Positions 1 to 8,569 of a stretch of 32,226 nucleotides of DNA are shown piece after piece. Both the position numbers and the translations under genes were made by a program. Every line of letters begins with the position of its first letter. Positions within the stretch are counted from its first letter, which is position 1. A model generated the notes under the pieces. The model had not been told where the DNA came from, ran no database searches, and worked only from the letters and a program-made list of their open reading frames with translations. This stretch comes from an uncultured Blastococcus sp. (GTDB lineage: Bacteria; Actinomycetota; Actinomycetes; Mycobacteriales; Geodermatophilaceae), in NCBI GenBank assembly GCA_902805535.1, contig CADCTN010000190.1, forward strand, positions 1 through 32,226. The letters are read 5' to 3'.

Positions 1-1
1 G

Positions 2-325
2 GAGGACGCCGACGACGCGGGCGAGGGCAAGGAGGGCAGGTCCTTCCTCCGCGTGGCCGCCATCTCCTTCGGCGTCCTGTTCGCCGCCGAGTGGGGCGAC
101 CTGTCGCAGCTGGCCACCGCCGGGCTCGCCGCGCGCTACGACGACCCGTTCTCGGTGTTCGCCGGCGCGTGGGCGGCGCTGCTGGTGGTCAGCGGCCTGG
201 CGGTGTTCCTCGGCCGCACGCTCGCCGACCGGCTGCCGATCCCGGTGATCCGCCGCGTCGCCGCGGTGCTCTTCGTGGTGTTCGCGGCCTTCGCCGTGGT
301 GGAGACCGTCCGCGCGCTCACCTGA
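2..325 (+). CDS. TMEM165/GDT1 (UPF0016) family transporter, C-terminal part, truncated by window edge
   Basis: Open frame from base 2 to TGA at 323-325; FAAEWGDLSQLATAGLAARY matches the E-x-G-D-(K/R/L)-(S/T) GDT1 signature followed by TM helices. Confidence 0.82.
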   Translation, partial: EDADDAGEGKEGRSFLRVAAISFGVLFAAEWGDLSQLATAGLAARYDDPFSVFAGAWAALLVVSGLAVFLGRTLADRLPIPVIRRVAAVLFVVFAAFAVVETVRALT

Positions 326-415
326 TGATGATCAGGTGACCTGATCACCAGGGGTCCTCCCTCACCACCGGTGCTGAGGTAGGTCCCCGAACGATCAGGT
401 GACCTGATCATCATC
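324..415. repeat. 92-bp imperfect palindrome containing two copies of GATCAGGTGACCTGATC (330-346, 393-409)
   Basis: Symmetric about 369.5 (centre CACCGGTG); outer 23-nt arms match 22/23, inner 19-nt arms match 16/19, 4 unpaired positions between them. Confidence 0.85.
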
Positions 416-450
416 CGAGACACGGAAACCGGTGGCGGGGCCCTGGCACC

Positions 451-1425
451 ATGGACGGCGAGATGGACGCCGCCGTGCAGGTCACCGACCTGGTGAAGCG
501 CTACCCCGGCCGTCCGGTCGACGCGGTGGCCGGCATCAGCTTCGAGGTGGGCCGCGGCGAGGTGTTCGGCCTCCTCGGCCCGAACGGCGCCGGCAAGACC
601 ACGACGGTCGGCATCCTCACCACCCGGGTGCTGGCGACGTCCGGCGACGCGTCGGTCGCCGGTGTCGACGTCCGCGCCGATCCGGTGACCGCCCGCAGCC
701 GGCTGTCGGTCGTGCCGCAGCGGCCGAACCTCGACCGCGCGCTCACCGCCCGGCAGAACCTGGTCTTCCACGCCGCCTACCACGGCATGGGTCGCGTGGA
801 GCGCAGCCGCCGGGCCGACGAGCTGCTCGAGCAGCTGGGCCTCGGCGACCGCGGCAAGGACAAGGTCGACAACTACTCCGGTGGCATGGCGCAGCGGCTG
901 CTCATCGCCCGGGCGCTCATGCACGCGCCGCAGGTGGTCTTCCTCGACGAGCCGAGCACCGGCCTGGACCCGCAGGCCCGGCTGTTCGTCTGGGACCGCA
1001 TCCGCGAGCTGCGCGACGGCGGCGTCACCGTCGTCCTGACCACCCATGACATGGACGAGGCCGCCGAGCTGACCGACCGGGTCGCGATCATGGACCACGG
1101 CAGGCTCCTGGCGCTGGACACCCCCGCGGCGCTGACCCGCGGCCTGCCGGGCAGCGCGACGCTGGACATCGACGTCGAGCGGGCGGACGACGACACCGAC
1201 GACGCCGTGCTCGCCGCCCTCGAGCCCCTCGCCGAACGGGTCGAACCGGTCGCCGACAGCGGGGGCCTGCGCGCCCGCCTCTACCTCTCCGGCGAGGCCG
1301 CCGCGCTGGTCGGCCCGGTCTCCGACGTGCTCGTCGCCCGCCGGGCCCGGCTCAGCGGCGTCCGCATCGGCGAGCCGAGCCTCGAGGACGTGTTCCTCAA
1401 CCTCACCGGCCGGGAGCTGCGATGA
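451..1425 (+). CDS. ABC transporter ATP-binding protein, DrrA/daunorubicin-resistance type
   Basis: Walker A GPNGAGKTT, signature NYSGGMAQRL, Walker B VVFLDEPSTGLD, H-loop TTHDMDEA; overlaps the next CDS by 4 nt. Confidence 0.93.
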   Translation: MDGEMDAAVQVTDLVKRYPGRPVDAVAGISFEVGRGEVFGLLGPNGAGKTTTVGILTTRVLATSGDASVAGVDVRADPVTARSRLSVVPQRPNLDRALTARQNLVFHAAYHGMGRVERSRRADELLEQLGLGDRGKDKVDNYSGGMAQRLLIARALMHAPQVVFLDEPSTGLDPQARLFVWDRIRELRDGGVTVVLTTHDMDEAAELTDRVAIMDHGRLLALDTPAALTRGLPGSATLDIDVERADDDTDDAVLAALEPLAERVEPVADSGGLRARLYLSGEAAALVGPVSDVLVARRARLSGVRIGEPSLEDVFLNLTGRELR

Positions 1426-2222
1426 CCGCGACTCCGCCGACGAGCGCCGCCCCGAGCGTCGGCCGGGCGTTCCGGGCGCTGCTGTGGCGCGACGTCTTCG
1501 TCACCGGCCGCGAACTGGTGCCCTTCCTCCTGCAGGTCGTGCTGCAGCCGGTCTTCCTGCTGTTCGTCTTCGGCAAGGTGCTCGTCGAGCTGGGCTTCGC
1601 CACCGCGGAGTACTCCGCCGTCCTGCTGCCCGGCGTGATCGCGCTGGCGGCGTTCCTCACCGCGCTGCAGACGACGGCGTTCCCGCTGGTCATCGACTTC
1701 TCCTACACCAAGGAGATCGAGGACCGCCTGCTCGCGCCGCTGCCCACGTACCTGGTGGCGATCGAGAAGATCGCCTTCTCGCTGCTGCGCGCGCTGGTCG
1801 CGGCGCTGGTGATGTTCCCGATCAGCCTCTGGGTGCTCGGGTCCCTGCCGGTGCGCTGGTCCGACGCCCCGGTGCTGCTGCTCTTCCTGGTGCTCGGGTC
1901 GCTCGTCGGCGCCTGCGTCGGCATGACCATCGGCACCTTCGTCACGCCGAACCGCATCAACGTGGTCTTCGCCGTCGTCCTCACGCCGCTGCTGTTCACC
2001 GGCTCGACCCAGTTCCCCTGGCAGTCGCTGGACTCGCTGCGCTGGTTCCAGGTCGTCTGCGCGATCAACCCGCTGACCTACGTGAGCGAGGCGCTGCGCG
2101 CCCAGATGGCGCCCGACCTGCCGCACCTGCCGCTGTGGATCTGCGCGCTGGCGCTGACCGGCTTCCTGGTGCTGTTCGGCACCACCAGCCTGATCGGCTT
2201 CCGCCGGCGCGCGCTGGATTAG
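1422..2222 (+). CDS. ABC-2 type transporter permease (DrrB-like)
   Basis: Six-TM ABC-2 permease pattern, overlaps ATPase stop (ATGA). Confidence 0.9.
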   Translation: MTATPPTSAAPSVGRAFRALLWRDVFVTGRELVPFLLQVVLQPVFLLFVFGKVLVELGFATAEYSAVLLPGVIALAAFLTALQTTAFPLVIDFSYTKEIEDRLLAPLPTYLVAIEKIAFSLLRALVAALVMFPISLWVLGSLPVRWSDAPVLLLFLVLGSLVGACVGMTIGTFVTPNRINVVFAVVLTPLLFTGSTQFPWQSLDSLRWFQVVCAINPLTYVSEALRAQMAPDLPHLPLWICALALTGFLVLFGTTSLIGFRRRALD

Positions 2223-2233
2223 GCTTCCGGACC

Positions 2234-2680
2234 ATGGAGTTCCGGACGACGGTCGAGCTGGGCGGCAAGACCGCCACCGGTCTGCGCGTGCCCGACGACG
2301 TCGTCGAGGCGCTCGGCGGCGGCAAGCGCCCGCCCGTGACCGTCACCGTGGCCGGCTACTCCTACCGGACGACGGTGGCGCCGATGGGCGGCGCGTTCTT
2401 CCTGCCCCTGGCCGCCGAGCACCGGGAGGCCGCGGGGCTGGCGGCCGGCCAGGAGGTCGACGTCCGCCTCGAGCTGGACACGGCGCCGCGCGAGACCCCG
2501 CTGCCCGACGACCTCGACGCCGCCCTCGACGACGCGGCCCGCGCGCACTTCCACGGGCTCGCGCCCAGCCACCGCAAGGAGTGGGTGCGCTGGGTCGAGG
2601 AAGCCAAGAAGCCCGAGACGCGGGCGGCGCGGGTCGAGAAGACCGCCGCCGCCCTGCGCGAAGGCCGCAAGACCCGCTAG
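2234..2680 (+). CDS. YdeI/OmpD-associated and DUF1905 domain protein
   Basis: MEFRTTVELGGKTATGLRVPDDVVEALGGGKRPPVTVTV and C-terminal LAPSHRKEWVRWVEEAKKPETRAARVEKTAAALREG typical of the YdeI/DUF1905 family. Confidence 0.85.
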   Translation: MEFRTTVELGGKTATGLRVPDDVVEALGGGKRPPVTVTVAGYSYRTTVAPMGGAFFLPLAAEHREAAGLAAGQEVDVRLELDTAPRETPLPDDLDAALDDAARAHFHGLAPSHRKEWVRWVEEAKKPETRAARVEKTAAALREGRKTR

Positions 2681-3579
2681 GGCAGCGTCGGCAGCCACCC
2701 CGCCAGCGCCCGGCCGACCTCGTGCGGGGAGTCCTCGGGCACGAAGTGCGCCCCGGGCACGGCCACCTCGGTCAGCGCCGCCCACTTGCGCACGAACGCC
2801 CGCTGCCGGCCGACCAGGATCGACCCCGGGTCGGCGGCCAGGAACAGCTTCGGCACCGGGCTGTGCCGCAGCCACTGGCCGTAGCGGGCGACCACGTCGC
2901 GCACCGGCGGCGGCACGTTCTCCAGCGGGATCTGCCGCGGCCACTCCAGCGTCGGCCAGCGGCGGTCCCGGTCGGCGAACGGCGCCCGGTAGCGGTCGTG
3001 CGCCTCGGGGCTCAGCCCCGTCAGCGTGGCGGCCGGCAGGATGCGCTCGACGAAGACGTTGTCGTCCAGCACCGCCTCCTCGCCGCCGGGCCCGCGCATG
3101 GTGCGGAAGATCTTCCGCGCCGCCTCGGGCCAGTCCGCCCAGGTCAGCGGGACGACGATCGCCTCGGTGAAGGCGATGCCGCGGGTGCGCACCCGGTTGC
3201 GCTGCGCCCAGGCGAAGCCCAGCGCCGAGCCCCAGTCGTGCAGCACGAACGTGACGCGGCCGGAGGGGACGACGGCGTCGAGGAAGGCGTCGAGGTAGGC
3301 CTGGTGGGTGAAGAAGGAGTACGTGCCCGGGCCGGGGTCGGGCAGCGCGTCGGACTCGCCCATGCCGACGAGGTCCGGGGCGATGCACCGGCCCAGCGAC
3401 CGCGCGTGCGGGATGACGTTGCGCCACAGGTAGGACGACGTCGGGTTGCCGTGCAGGAAGACGATGGCCTCGCCCTCCCCCTCGTCCACGTAGGCCATCT
3501 CCAGGGCCGGCCGCCCCGCCGGCTGGATGCGCACCCGCTTCCGCTCGAAGGGGTCCTCGGGGGAGACGTCGTCGGCCAT
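2677..3579 (-). CDS. alpha/beta hydrolase, haloalkane dehalogenase-like
   Basis: MAYVDEGEGEAIVFLHGNPTSSYLWRNVIPH and FVLHDWGSALGF nucleophile elbow (D in HDWG); start set at MADDVSPEDPF. Confidence 0.85.
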   Translation of the reverse strand: MADDVSPEDPFERKRVRIQPAGRPALEMAYVDEGEGEAIVFLHGNPTSSYLWRNVIPHARSLGRCIAPDLVGMGESDALPDPGPGTYSFFTHQAYLDAFLDAVVPSGRVTFVLHDWGSALGFAWAQRNRVRTRGIAFTEAIVVPLTWADWPEAARKIFRTMRGPGGEEAVLDDNVFVERILPAATLTGLSPEAHDRYRAPFADRDRRWPTLEWPRQIPLENVPPPVRDVVARYGQWLRHSPVPKLFLAADPGSILVGRQRAFVRKWAALTEVAVPGAHFVPEDSPHEVGRALAGWLPTLP

Positions 3580-3626
3580 GACCGCGATCCTGACGCGGCG
3601 GGCGCGGACTCGCCGTCCGAAAGCGC

Positions 3627-3657
3627 TTGACCCTGACGCGACGTCAGGCCGCACTGT
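3627..3657 (+). promoter_or_regulatory. MerR/TipA-type promoter: TTGACC - 19 bp spacer with dyad CCTGACG-CGA-CGTCAGG - CACTGT
   Basis: -35 TTGACC 3627-3632, dyad 3632-3648, -10-like CACTGT 3652-3657, 28 bp upstream of the MerR start. Confidence 0.7.
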
Positions 3658-3685
3658 CGTCGACGTCAGAGGAGGGAGGAACCCC

Positions 3686-4459
3686 ATGGACGGCGGAGTG
3701 GACGGGTTGACGGTCGGCGAGGTCGCCGGCCTGGCCGGTGTGACGGTGCGGACGCTGCACCACTACGACCGCATCGGGCTGCTGTCGCCGTCCGGGCGCA
3801 CGGCGTCCGGGTACCGGCAGTACTCGGCGGCGGACCTGGACCGGCTGCACGCGGTGCTGCTCTACCGGGACCTGGGCTTCTCCCTCGAGGACGTCGCGGC
3901 GCTGCTGGCCGACGACGCCGATCCCGCGGCGCACCTGCGCCGGCAGCACGCGCTGCTCCGGGCCCGGCTGGAACGGACGCAGCAGATGGTCGCGGCGGTG
4001 GAGAAGGAGATGGAGGCACGAGAAATGGGGATCCCCCTGACCCCGGAGGAGCGGTTCGAGGTGTTCGGCGAGCACGACCCGGAGCAGTACGAGGCGGAGG
4101 TGCAGGAGCGCTGGGGCGAGACCGACGCCTACGCGCAGTCCAAGCGGCGCACCGGCGCCTACTCCAAGCAGGACTGGCTGCGGATCAAGGCCGAGGGCGA
4201 GGACGTCGAGGCGCGCTTCGCCGCGGCCCTCGCGGCCGGCGTCGCGGCGGACTCCGCGCAGGCCATGGACATCGCGGAGGAGCACCGGCAGCAGATCAGC
4301 CGGAACTTCTACGACTGCCCGCCGCAGATGCACGCCGGCCTCGGCCGGATGTACGTCGAGGACGAGCGGTTCACCGCGCACTACGAGAAGCGGGCCGCCG
4401 GGCTCGCGCAGTACGTGAGCGACGCCGTCCAGGCCAACGCCGTGCGCCAGGGCGGCTGA
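3686..4459 (+). CDS. MerR family regulator with TipAS antibiotic-recognition domain
   Basis: N-term LTVGEVAGLAGVTVRTLHHYDRIGLLSPSGRTASGYRQYS; C-term RNFYDCPPQMHAGLGRMYVEDERFTAHYEK typical of TipAS. Confidence 0.92.
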   Translation: MDGGVDGLTVGEVAGLAGVTVRTLHHYDRIGLLSPSGRTASGYRQYSAADLDRLHAVLLYRDLGFSLEDVAALLADDADPAAHLRRQHALLRARLERTQQMVAAVEKEMEAREMGIPLTPEERFEVFGEHDPEQYEAEVQERWGETDAYAQSKRRTGAYSKQDWLRIKAEGEDVEARFAAALAAGVAADSAQAMDIAEEHRQQISRNFYDCPPQMHAGLGRMYVEDERFTAHYEKRAAGLAQYVSDAVQANAVRQGG

Positions 4460-4464
4460 TCACC

Positions 4465-4511
4465 GTGCGCTGACGCGCAGTTCCGGGCTCAGGAACTGCG
4501 CGTCAGCGCAC
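4465..4511. terminator. 20-bp perfect stem, 7-nt loop, at convergent gene ends
   Basis: GTGCGCTGACGCGCAGTTCC-GGGCTCA-GGAACTGCGCGTCAGCGCAC. Confidence 0.8.
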
Positions 4512-4516
4512 ACCGC

Positions 4517-5146
4517 TCAGCCGCCCGCGGCCACGAAGGGGGCCCGGCGCGGGTGGAGGTCCTGCTCGAGGACGTCGACGAGGAAACCGGCCAGATCGGC
4601 CCGGTCGATCCACGTCGCCTTCACCGAGCGGTGCGCGTCGTGCTCCACCGGCCGCCCGCCGGGGCCGTCCTTGAGCCGCGGCGGGCGCACCAGCGTCCAG
4701 TCCCGGTCCGACGCCGCCCACACGCGGTACTCGGCGGGCTTGTCGGCGACCACGGCGCCGCCCAGCTTCTGGATGAGGAAGGAGATCGCCTTCGCGCTCG
4801 GCGACTTCCGGTCGCCGGGCACGTCGATGCCGGCGCCGCTGACGCCGACGAACCGCCGCACACCTGCCTTCTGCATGGCCCGGACCAGGGCCTCCGCGGT
4901 GTCGCGGTGCAGCGTCGGCTCCTTCTCGGCGGGGCCGAGCGCCGAGACCACGGCGTCCGCCCCGGTGACGACGTCGACGAGCGCGGACTCGTCGCGGCAG
5001 TCGCCGACGACCACGCGGACGTCGCCGGACGCCACCGGCTTCGCCGGATCGCGCACCAGCACCGAGACGTGGTGCCCCCGGCGCACCAGCTCGGCGACGA
5101 CGTGCCGGCCGGTGCGGCCCGTGGCCCCCAGAACGGCGACCTTCAT
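4517..5146 (-). CDS. NAD(P)-binding / NmrA-like SDR-type oxidoreductase
   Basis: MKVAVLGATGRTGRHVVAELVRRGHHVSVLVRDP Rossmann motif; GGAGG RBS upstream. Confidence 0.88.
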   Translation of the reverse strand: MKVAVLGATGRTGRHVVAELVRRGHHVSVLVRDPAKPVASGDVRVVVGDCRDESALVDVVTGADAVVSALGPAEKEPTLHRDTAEALVRAMQKAGVRRFVGVSGAGIDVPGDRKSPSAKAISFLIQKLGGAVVADKPAEYRVWAASDRDWTLVRPPRLKDGPGGRPVEHDAHRSVKATWIDRADLAGFLVDVLEQDLHPRRAPFVAAGG

Positions 5147-5247
5147 CCGGACCTCCTCGTCGGGAACGTGCGGGCCGGGCGGGGCCCTGCCGCGACCAAC
5201 CCGCCGAGCCGGGACTTGCTTCCTCGCGCGAAGGCGGTCCTCGCGGC

Positions 5248-6765
5248 TCAGTCCTCGGCCAGAACCGCCTCGGCGGCGGGAACGGCGGCGGCGCGGTCGG
5301 CCGGCACCAGCCCGAGCCGGGTGCGCCGGTCGAGCAGGTCGGCGACGGTCCGCGCGCCCTCGTACCGGACGGCGAACCGCAGCTCCCCCACCGTCTCCGG
5401 GCGCCCGGCCACCACCGCGGCGGGCCCGAGCGCCTCGACGACCGGTGCCTCCGTCCCGTACCGCGCCACCAGTCGCCCCGGCGCGTGCACGCGCTCGAGC
5501 GCCGACCGCGGCGCCGCACCCACCAGGGGCAGCCGCCCGGTGAGCGACCCGGCCGCACCCCGGCCGAGCCGGGCGACGACCGCGTCGACCGCCTCCTCGG
5601 CCATCGCGCGGTAGGTCGTGAGCTTGCCGCCCACCACCGACAGGACCGGTCCGTCCCACCGCAGCAGGTGCTTGCGGGAGAGGTCGGCCGTGGCGTCCCC
5701 CGGCCCGGTGCCCGCCGACGCGGGCAGGACCAGCGGGCGCAGCCCGGCGTAGGACCCGACGACGTCCGAGCGCGTGAGCGGACGGTCCAGCACCTGGTTC
5801 ACCGTCGCCAGCAGCTGCGCCACCTCGGCGTCGCCGGGCACCGGGTCGTCGTCGGGCACCGGACCCTCGACCGGCTCGTCGGTGAGCCCCAGGTAGACCA
5901 GCCCGTCGGCCTGCGGCAGCGCGAAGACGTACCGCGACCGGGAGCCCGGCAGCGGCACGGTCAGCGCGGCCGACGGCGAGCCGAGCACCGCCCCGGGCAC
6001 CACGAGGTGCGAGCCGCGCGAGGGCACCAGCCGGATGGACGGCGCCAGCTGCTGCGCCCACACCCCGGTGGCGTTCACGACCGCTCCGGCGCGCAGCGAC
6101 AGCGCCGAGCCGTCGACCACCGCGTGGACGTCGGCGCCGTCCACCGCCGTCACCGCCGCGCCGGTCAGCACCCGCGCCCCGTAGGCGGCGGCCGTCCGGG
6201 TCAGCGCCACCACCAGCCGGGCGTCGTCCACGAGCTGCCCGTCCCAGAAGACGACGCCGCCACGACCGGCCCGCACGCCCGGCACCAGCCGGGACACCTC
6301 GTCGGCCGACACCCGCCGGGTCGAGGGCAGCGATCCCCGGCCGCCGGGCACCGACAGCCGCACGGCGTCGCCCAGCCGGCCGCCGGCGGCGGCCAGGGCC
6401 GTCACGTCCCGGCCGGCGACGTCGGGGACCAGGAACGGCAGCCGGCGGACCAGGTGGGGCGCGGTCGCGCCCATCAGGACGGCGCGCTCGCGGGCGCTCT
6501 CGCGCGCCAGGCCGAGCTCGCCGTGCGCGAGGTACCGCAGGCCGCCGTGCACGAGCTTGGAGGACCACCGGCTGGTGCCGGCCGCGAGGTCGGTGCGCTC
6601 CAGCAGGACGACGGACAGCCCCCGGCTCGCGGCGTCCAGCGCCACCCCCGCGCCGGTCACGCCCCCACCCACCACGACGACGTCGACCGCCGAGCCCGGG
6701 AGGTCGGCCAGGTCCCTCGCGCGGCGGGCCGGGGACAGCGTCCCGGGCAACGAGGCGGTCACCAT
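5248..6765 (-). CDS. glpD: glycerol-3-phosphate dehydrogenase (FAD)
   Basis: VDVVVVGGGVTGAGVALDAASRGLSVVLLERTDLAAGTSRWSSKLVHGGLRYL and KLTTYRAMAEEAVD motifs. Confidence 0.93.
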   Translation of the reverse strand: MVTASLPGTLSPARRARDLADLPGSAVDVVVVGGGVTGAGVALDAASRGLSVVLLERTDLAAGTSRWSSKLVHGGLRYLAHGELGLARESARERAVLMGATAPHLVRRLPFLVPDVAGRDVTALAAAGGRLGDAVRLSVPGGRGSLPSTRRVSADEVSRLVPGVRAGRGGVVFWDGQLVDDARLVVALTRTAAAYGARVLTGAAVTAVDGADVHAVVDGSALSLRAGAVVNATGVWAQQLAPSIRLVPSRGSHLVVPGAVLGSPSAALTVPLPGSRSRYVFALPQADGLVYLGLTDEPVEGPVPDDDPVPGDAEVAQLLATVNQVLDRPLTRSDVVGSYAGLRPLVLPASAGTGPGDATADLSRKHLLRWDGPVLSVVGGKLTTYRAMAEEAVDAVVARLGRGAAGSLTGRLPLVGAAPRSALERVHAPGRLVARYGTEAPVVEALGPAAVVAGRPETVGELRFAVRYEGARTVADLLDRRTRLGLVPADRAAAVPAAEAVLAED

Positions 6766-6800
6766 GATCGCTCCGACAGCAGCACCGGCAGACTGTAGCC

Positions 6801-8462
6801 GTGGCAACGCAGCCGGAACTGACGATCCAGGGCTGGGGTCCGGCCGACCCCGAGCCGTCCAGCACCACCGACCGCGACCTGAACGGCACGCTGCCGAAGG
6901 CCGCGCGCCGCTACCTGGCCCGGGAGCTGGGCTGGTCCCCGCGGCCGACACCGCCGGTTCCGGTCGCGGACATCCGGCTCGCGCCGTCGCGGCTCCCCGA
7001 CGAGGCCCGCACCCGACTGGTCCAGCTGCTCGGCGAGGACAACGTCCGCACCGACCGGGACTCGCGGCTGCGTCGCGCCGGGGGGAAGAGCTACCTGGAC
7101 CTGCTCCGCCGTCGCGAGGGCGACGCCTCCGACGCGCCGTGCGCCGTCGTCCTGCCGGGCACGACCGAGGAGACCGTCGCACTGCTCACCGCGTGCAGCG
7201 AGCTCGGCGTCGTCGTCGTCCCGTTCGGGGGCGGGACGAGCGTCGTCGGCGGGCTGGCCGGCGTGGACCCCGACGACCGCCCGACGATCGCGGTCGACCT
7301 GTCCCGGATGTCGTCGGTGCAGTCCCTCGACGTGCCGTCGTCCCTGGTCACCGTGGGCCCGGGCATGCGCGGCCCCGCCCTGGAGCAGGCGCTGGACCGG
7401 GAGGGGCTCACCTTCGGCCACCTGCCGCAGAGCTGGGAGTTCGCCACCCTGGGCGGGTACGCGGCCACCCGGTCGGCCGGCCAGACCAGCACCGGGGTCG
7501 GCCGCTTCGAGGAGCTGGTGGCGGGGCTGACCCTGGCCACGCCATCCGGCGTCCTGGAGCTCGGCCACCCGCCGGCGACGGCCGCCGGCCCGGACCTGCT
7601 CGGCCTCGCCCTGGGCTCGGAGGGGACGCTCGGCATCATCACCGAGCTCTCCCTGCGGGTGCGGCCGAAGCCGGCGACCAGCGTCCACGAGGGCTGGTCC
7701 TTCCGCTCCTGGGCGGCCGGCCTGGCGGGGCTCCAGCAGCTGGCCCGGCACGACCTGCTGCCCGACACCGTCCGGCTCTCCGACGCCGACGAGACGCGGG
7801 CCAACCTGCTCATGGCCGCCGGCACCGGGGCCAAGCTGCTGCGCGGCAGCCTCAAGGCGCGCGGCCACGCCGACGGCTGCCTGCTCGTGCTCGGCTGGGA
7901 GGGCCTGCCGCCGCTGGTGCGGGCCCGCATGAAGGCGGCCGCCGCTTCCCTCCGGGACGGCGGGGCGATCCGCCTGGGCCCGAAGGTGGGTGAGTCGTGG
8001 CGGAAGAACCGGTTCCACGGGCCCTACCTGCGCGACAGGCTCATGGACGGCGGCCTGCTGGTCGAGACCCTGGAGACCGCGGCCACCTGGACGGCGCTGC
8101 CCACCGTCTACGACTCGGTCCGCCGGGCGCTGCGCCAGTCGCTGACCCGCGAGGGACGCCGTCCGCTGATCATGAGCCACGTCTCGCACGGCTACCCGAC
8201 CGGTGCGTCCCTGTACGTGACCGTGCTGGCCGACCGCGACGAGGCGCTGCCGATCCAGCAGTGGCTCGCGGCCAAGCGGGCCGCGACCGATGCGCTGCTG
8301 GCCGCCGGCGGAACCCTCACCCACCACCACGCCGTCGGGGCGGACCACCGCCCGTGGATGGAGCGCGAGGTCGGCCCGCTGGGGATCGAGGTGCTGCGCG
8401 CGGTCAAGGAGCGGCTGGACCCCCAGGGCATCTGCAACCCCGGCGTCCTGCTCCCCGACTGA
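6801..8462 (+). CDS. FAD-binding oxidase, alkyldihydroxyacetonephosphate synthase-like
   Basis: FAD-binding VVPFGGGTSVVGG, LPQSWEFATLGGYAATRSAGQTSTGVGRFEEL, HHHAVG active-site motif, ICNPGVLLPD C-terminus; GTG start. Confidence 0.88.
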   Translation: MATQPELTIQGWGPADPEPSSTTDRDLNGTLPKAARRYLARELGWSPRPTPPVPVADIRLAPSRLPDEARTRLVQLLGEDNVRTDRDSRLRRAGGKSYLDLLRRREGDASDAPCAVVLPGTTEETVALLTACSELGVVVVPFGGGTSVVGGLAGVDPDDRPTIAVDLSRMSSVQSLDVPSSLVTVGPGMRGPALEQALDREGLTFGHLPQSWEFATLGGYAATRSAGQTSTGVGRFEELVAGLTLATPSGVLELGHPPATAAGPDLLGLALGSEGTLGIITELSLRVRPKPATSVHEGWSFRSWAAGLAGLQQLARHDLLPDTVRLSDADETRANLLMAAGTGAKLLRGSLKARGHADGCLLVLGWEGLPPLVRARMKAAAASLRDGGAIRLGPKVGESWRKNRFHGPYLRDRLMDGGLLVETLETAATWTALPTVYDSVRRALRQSLTREGRRPLIMSHVSHGYPTGASLYVTVLADRDEALPIQQWLAAKRAATDALLAAGGTLTHHHAVGADHRPWMEREVGPLGIEVLRAVKERLDPQGICNPGVLLPD

Positions 8463-8465
8463 ATC

Positions 8466-8527
8466 GACGAGATCTGCACACTCGCCCCCATCAGCGCGCT
8501 GAAGGGGGCGAGTGTGCAGATCTCGTC
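8466..8527. terminator. 24-bp perfect stem, 14-nt loop
   Basis: GACGAGATCTGCACACTCGCCCCC-N14-GGGGGCGAGTGTGCAGATCTCGTC, 4 bp after the FAD oxidase stop. Confidence 0.8.
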
Positions 8528-8569
8528 AGGGTTTGGCCCGCTCAGAGAGCGTGACCGAAGGAGAAGACA

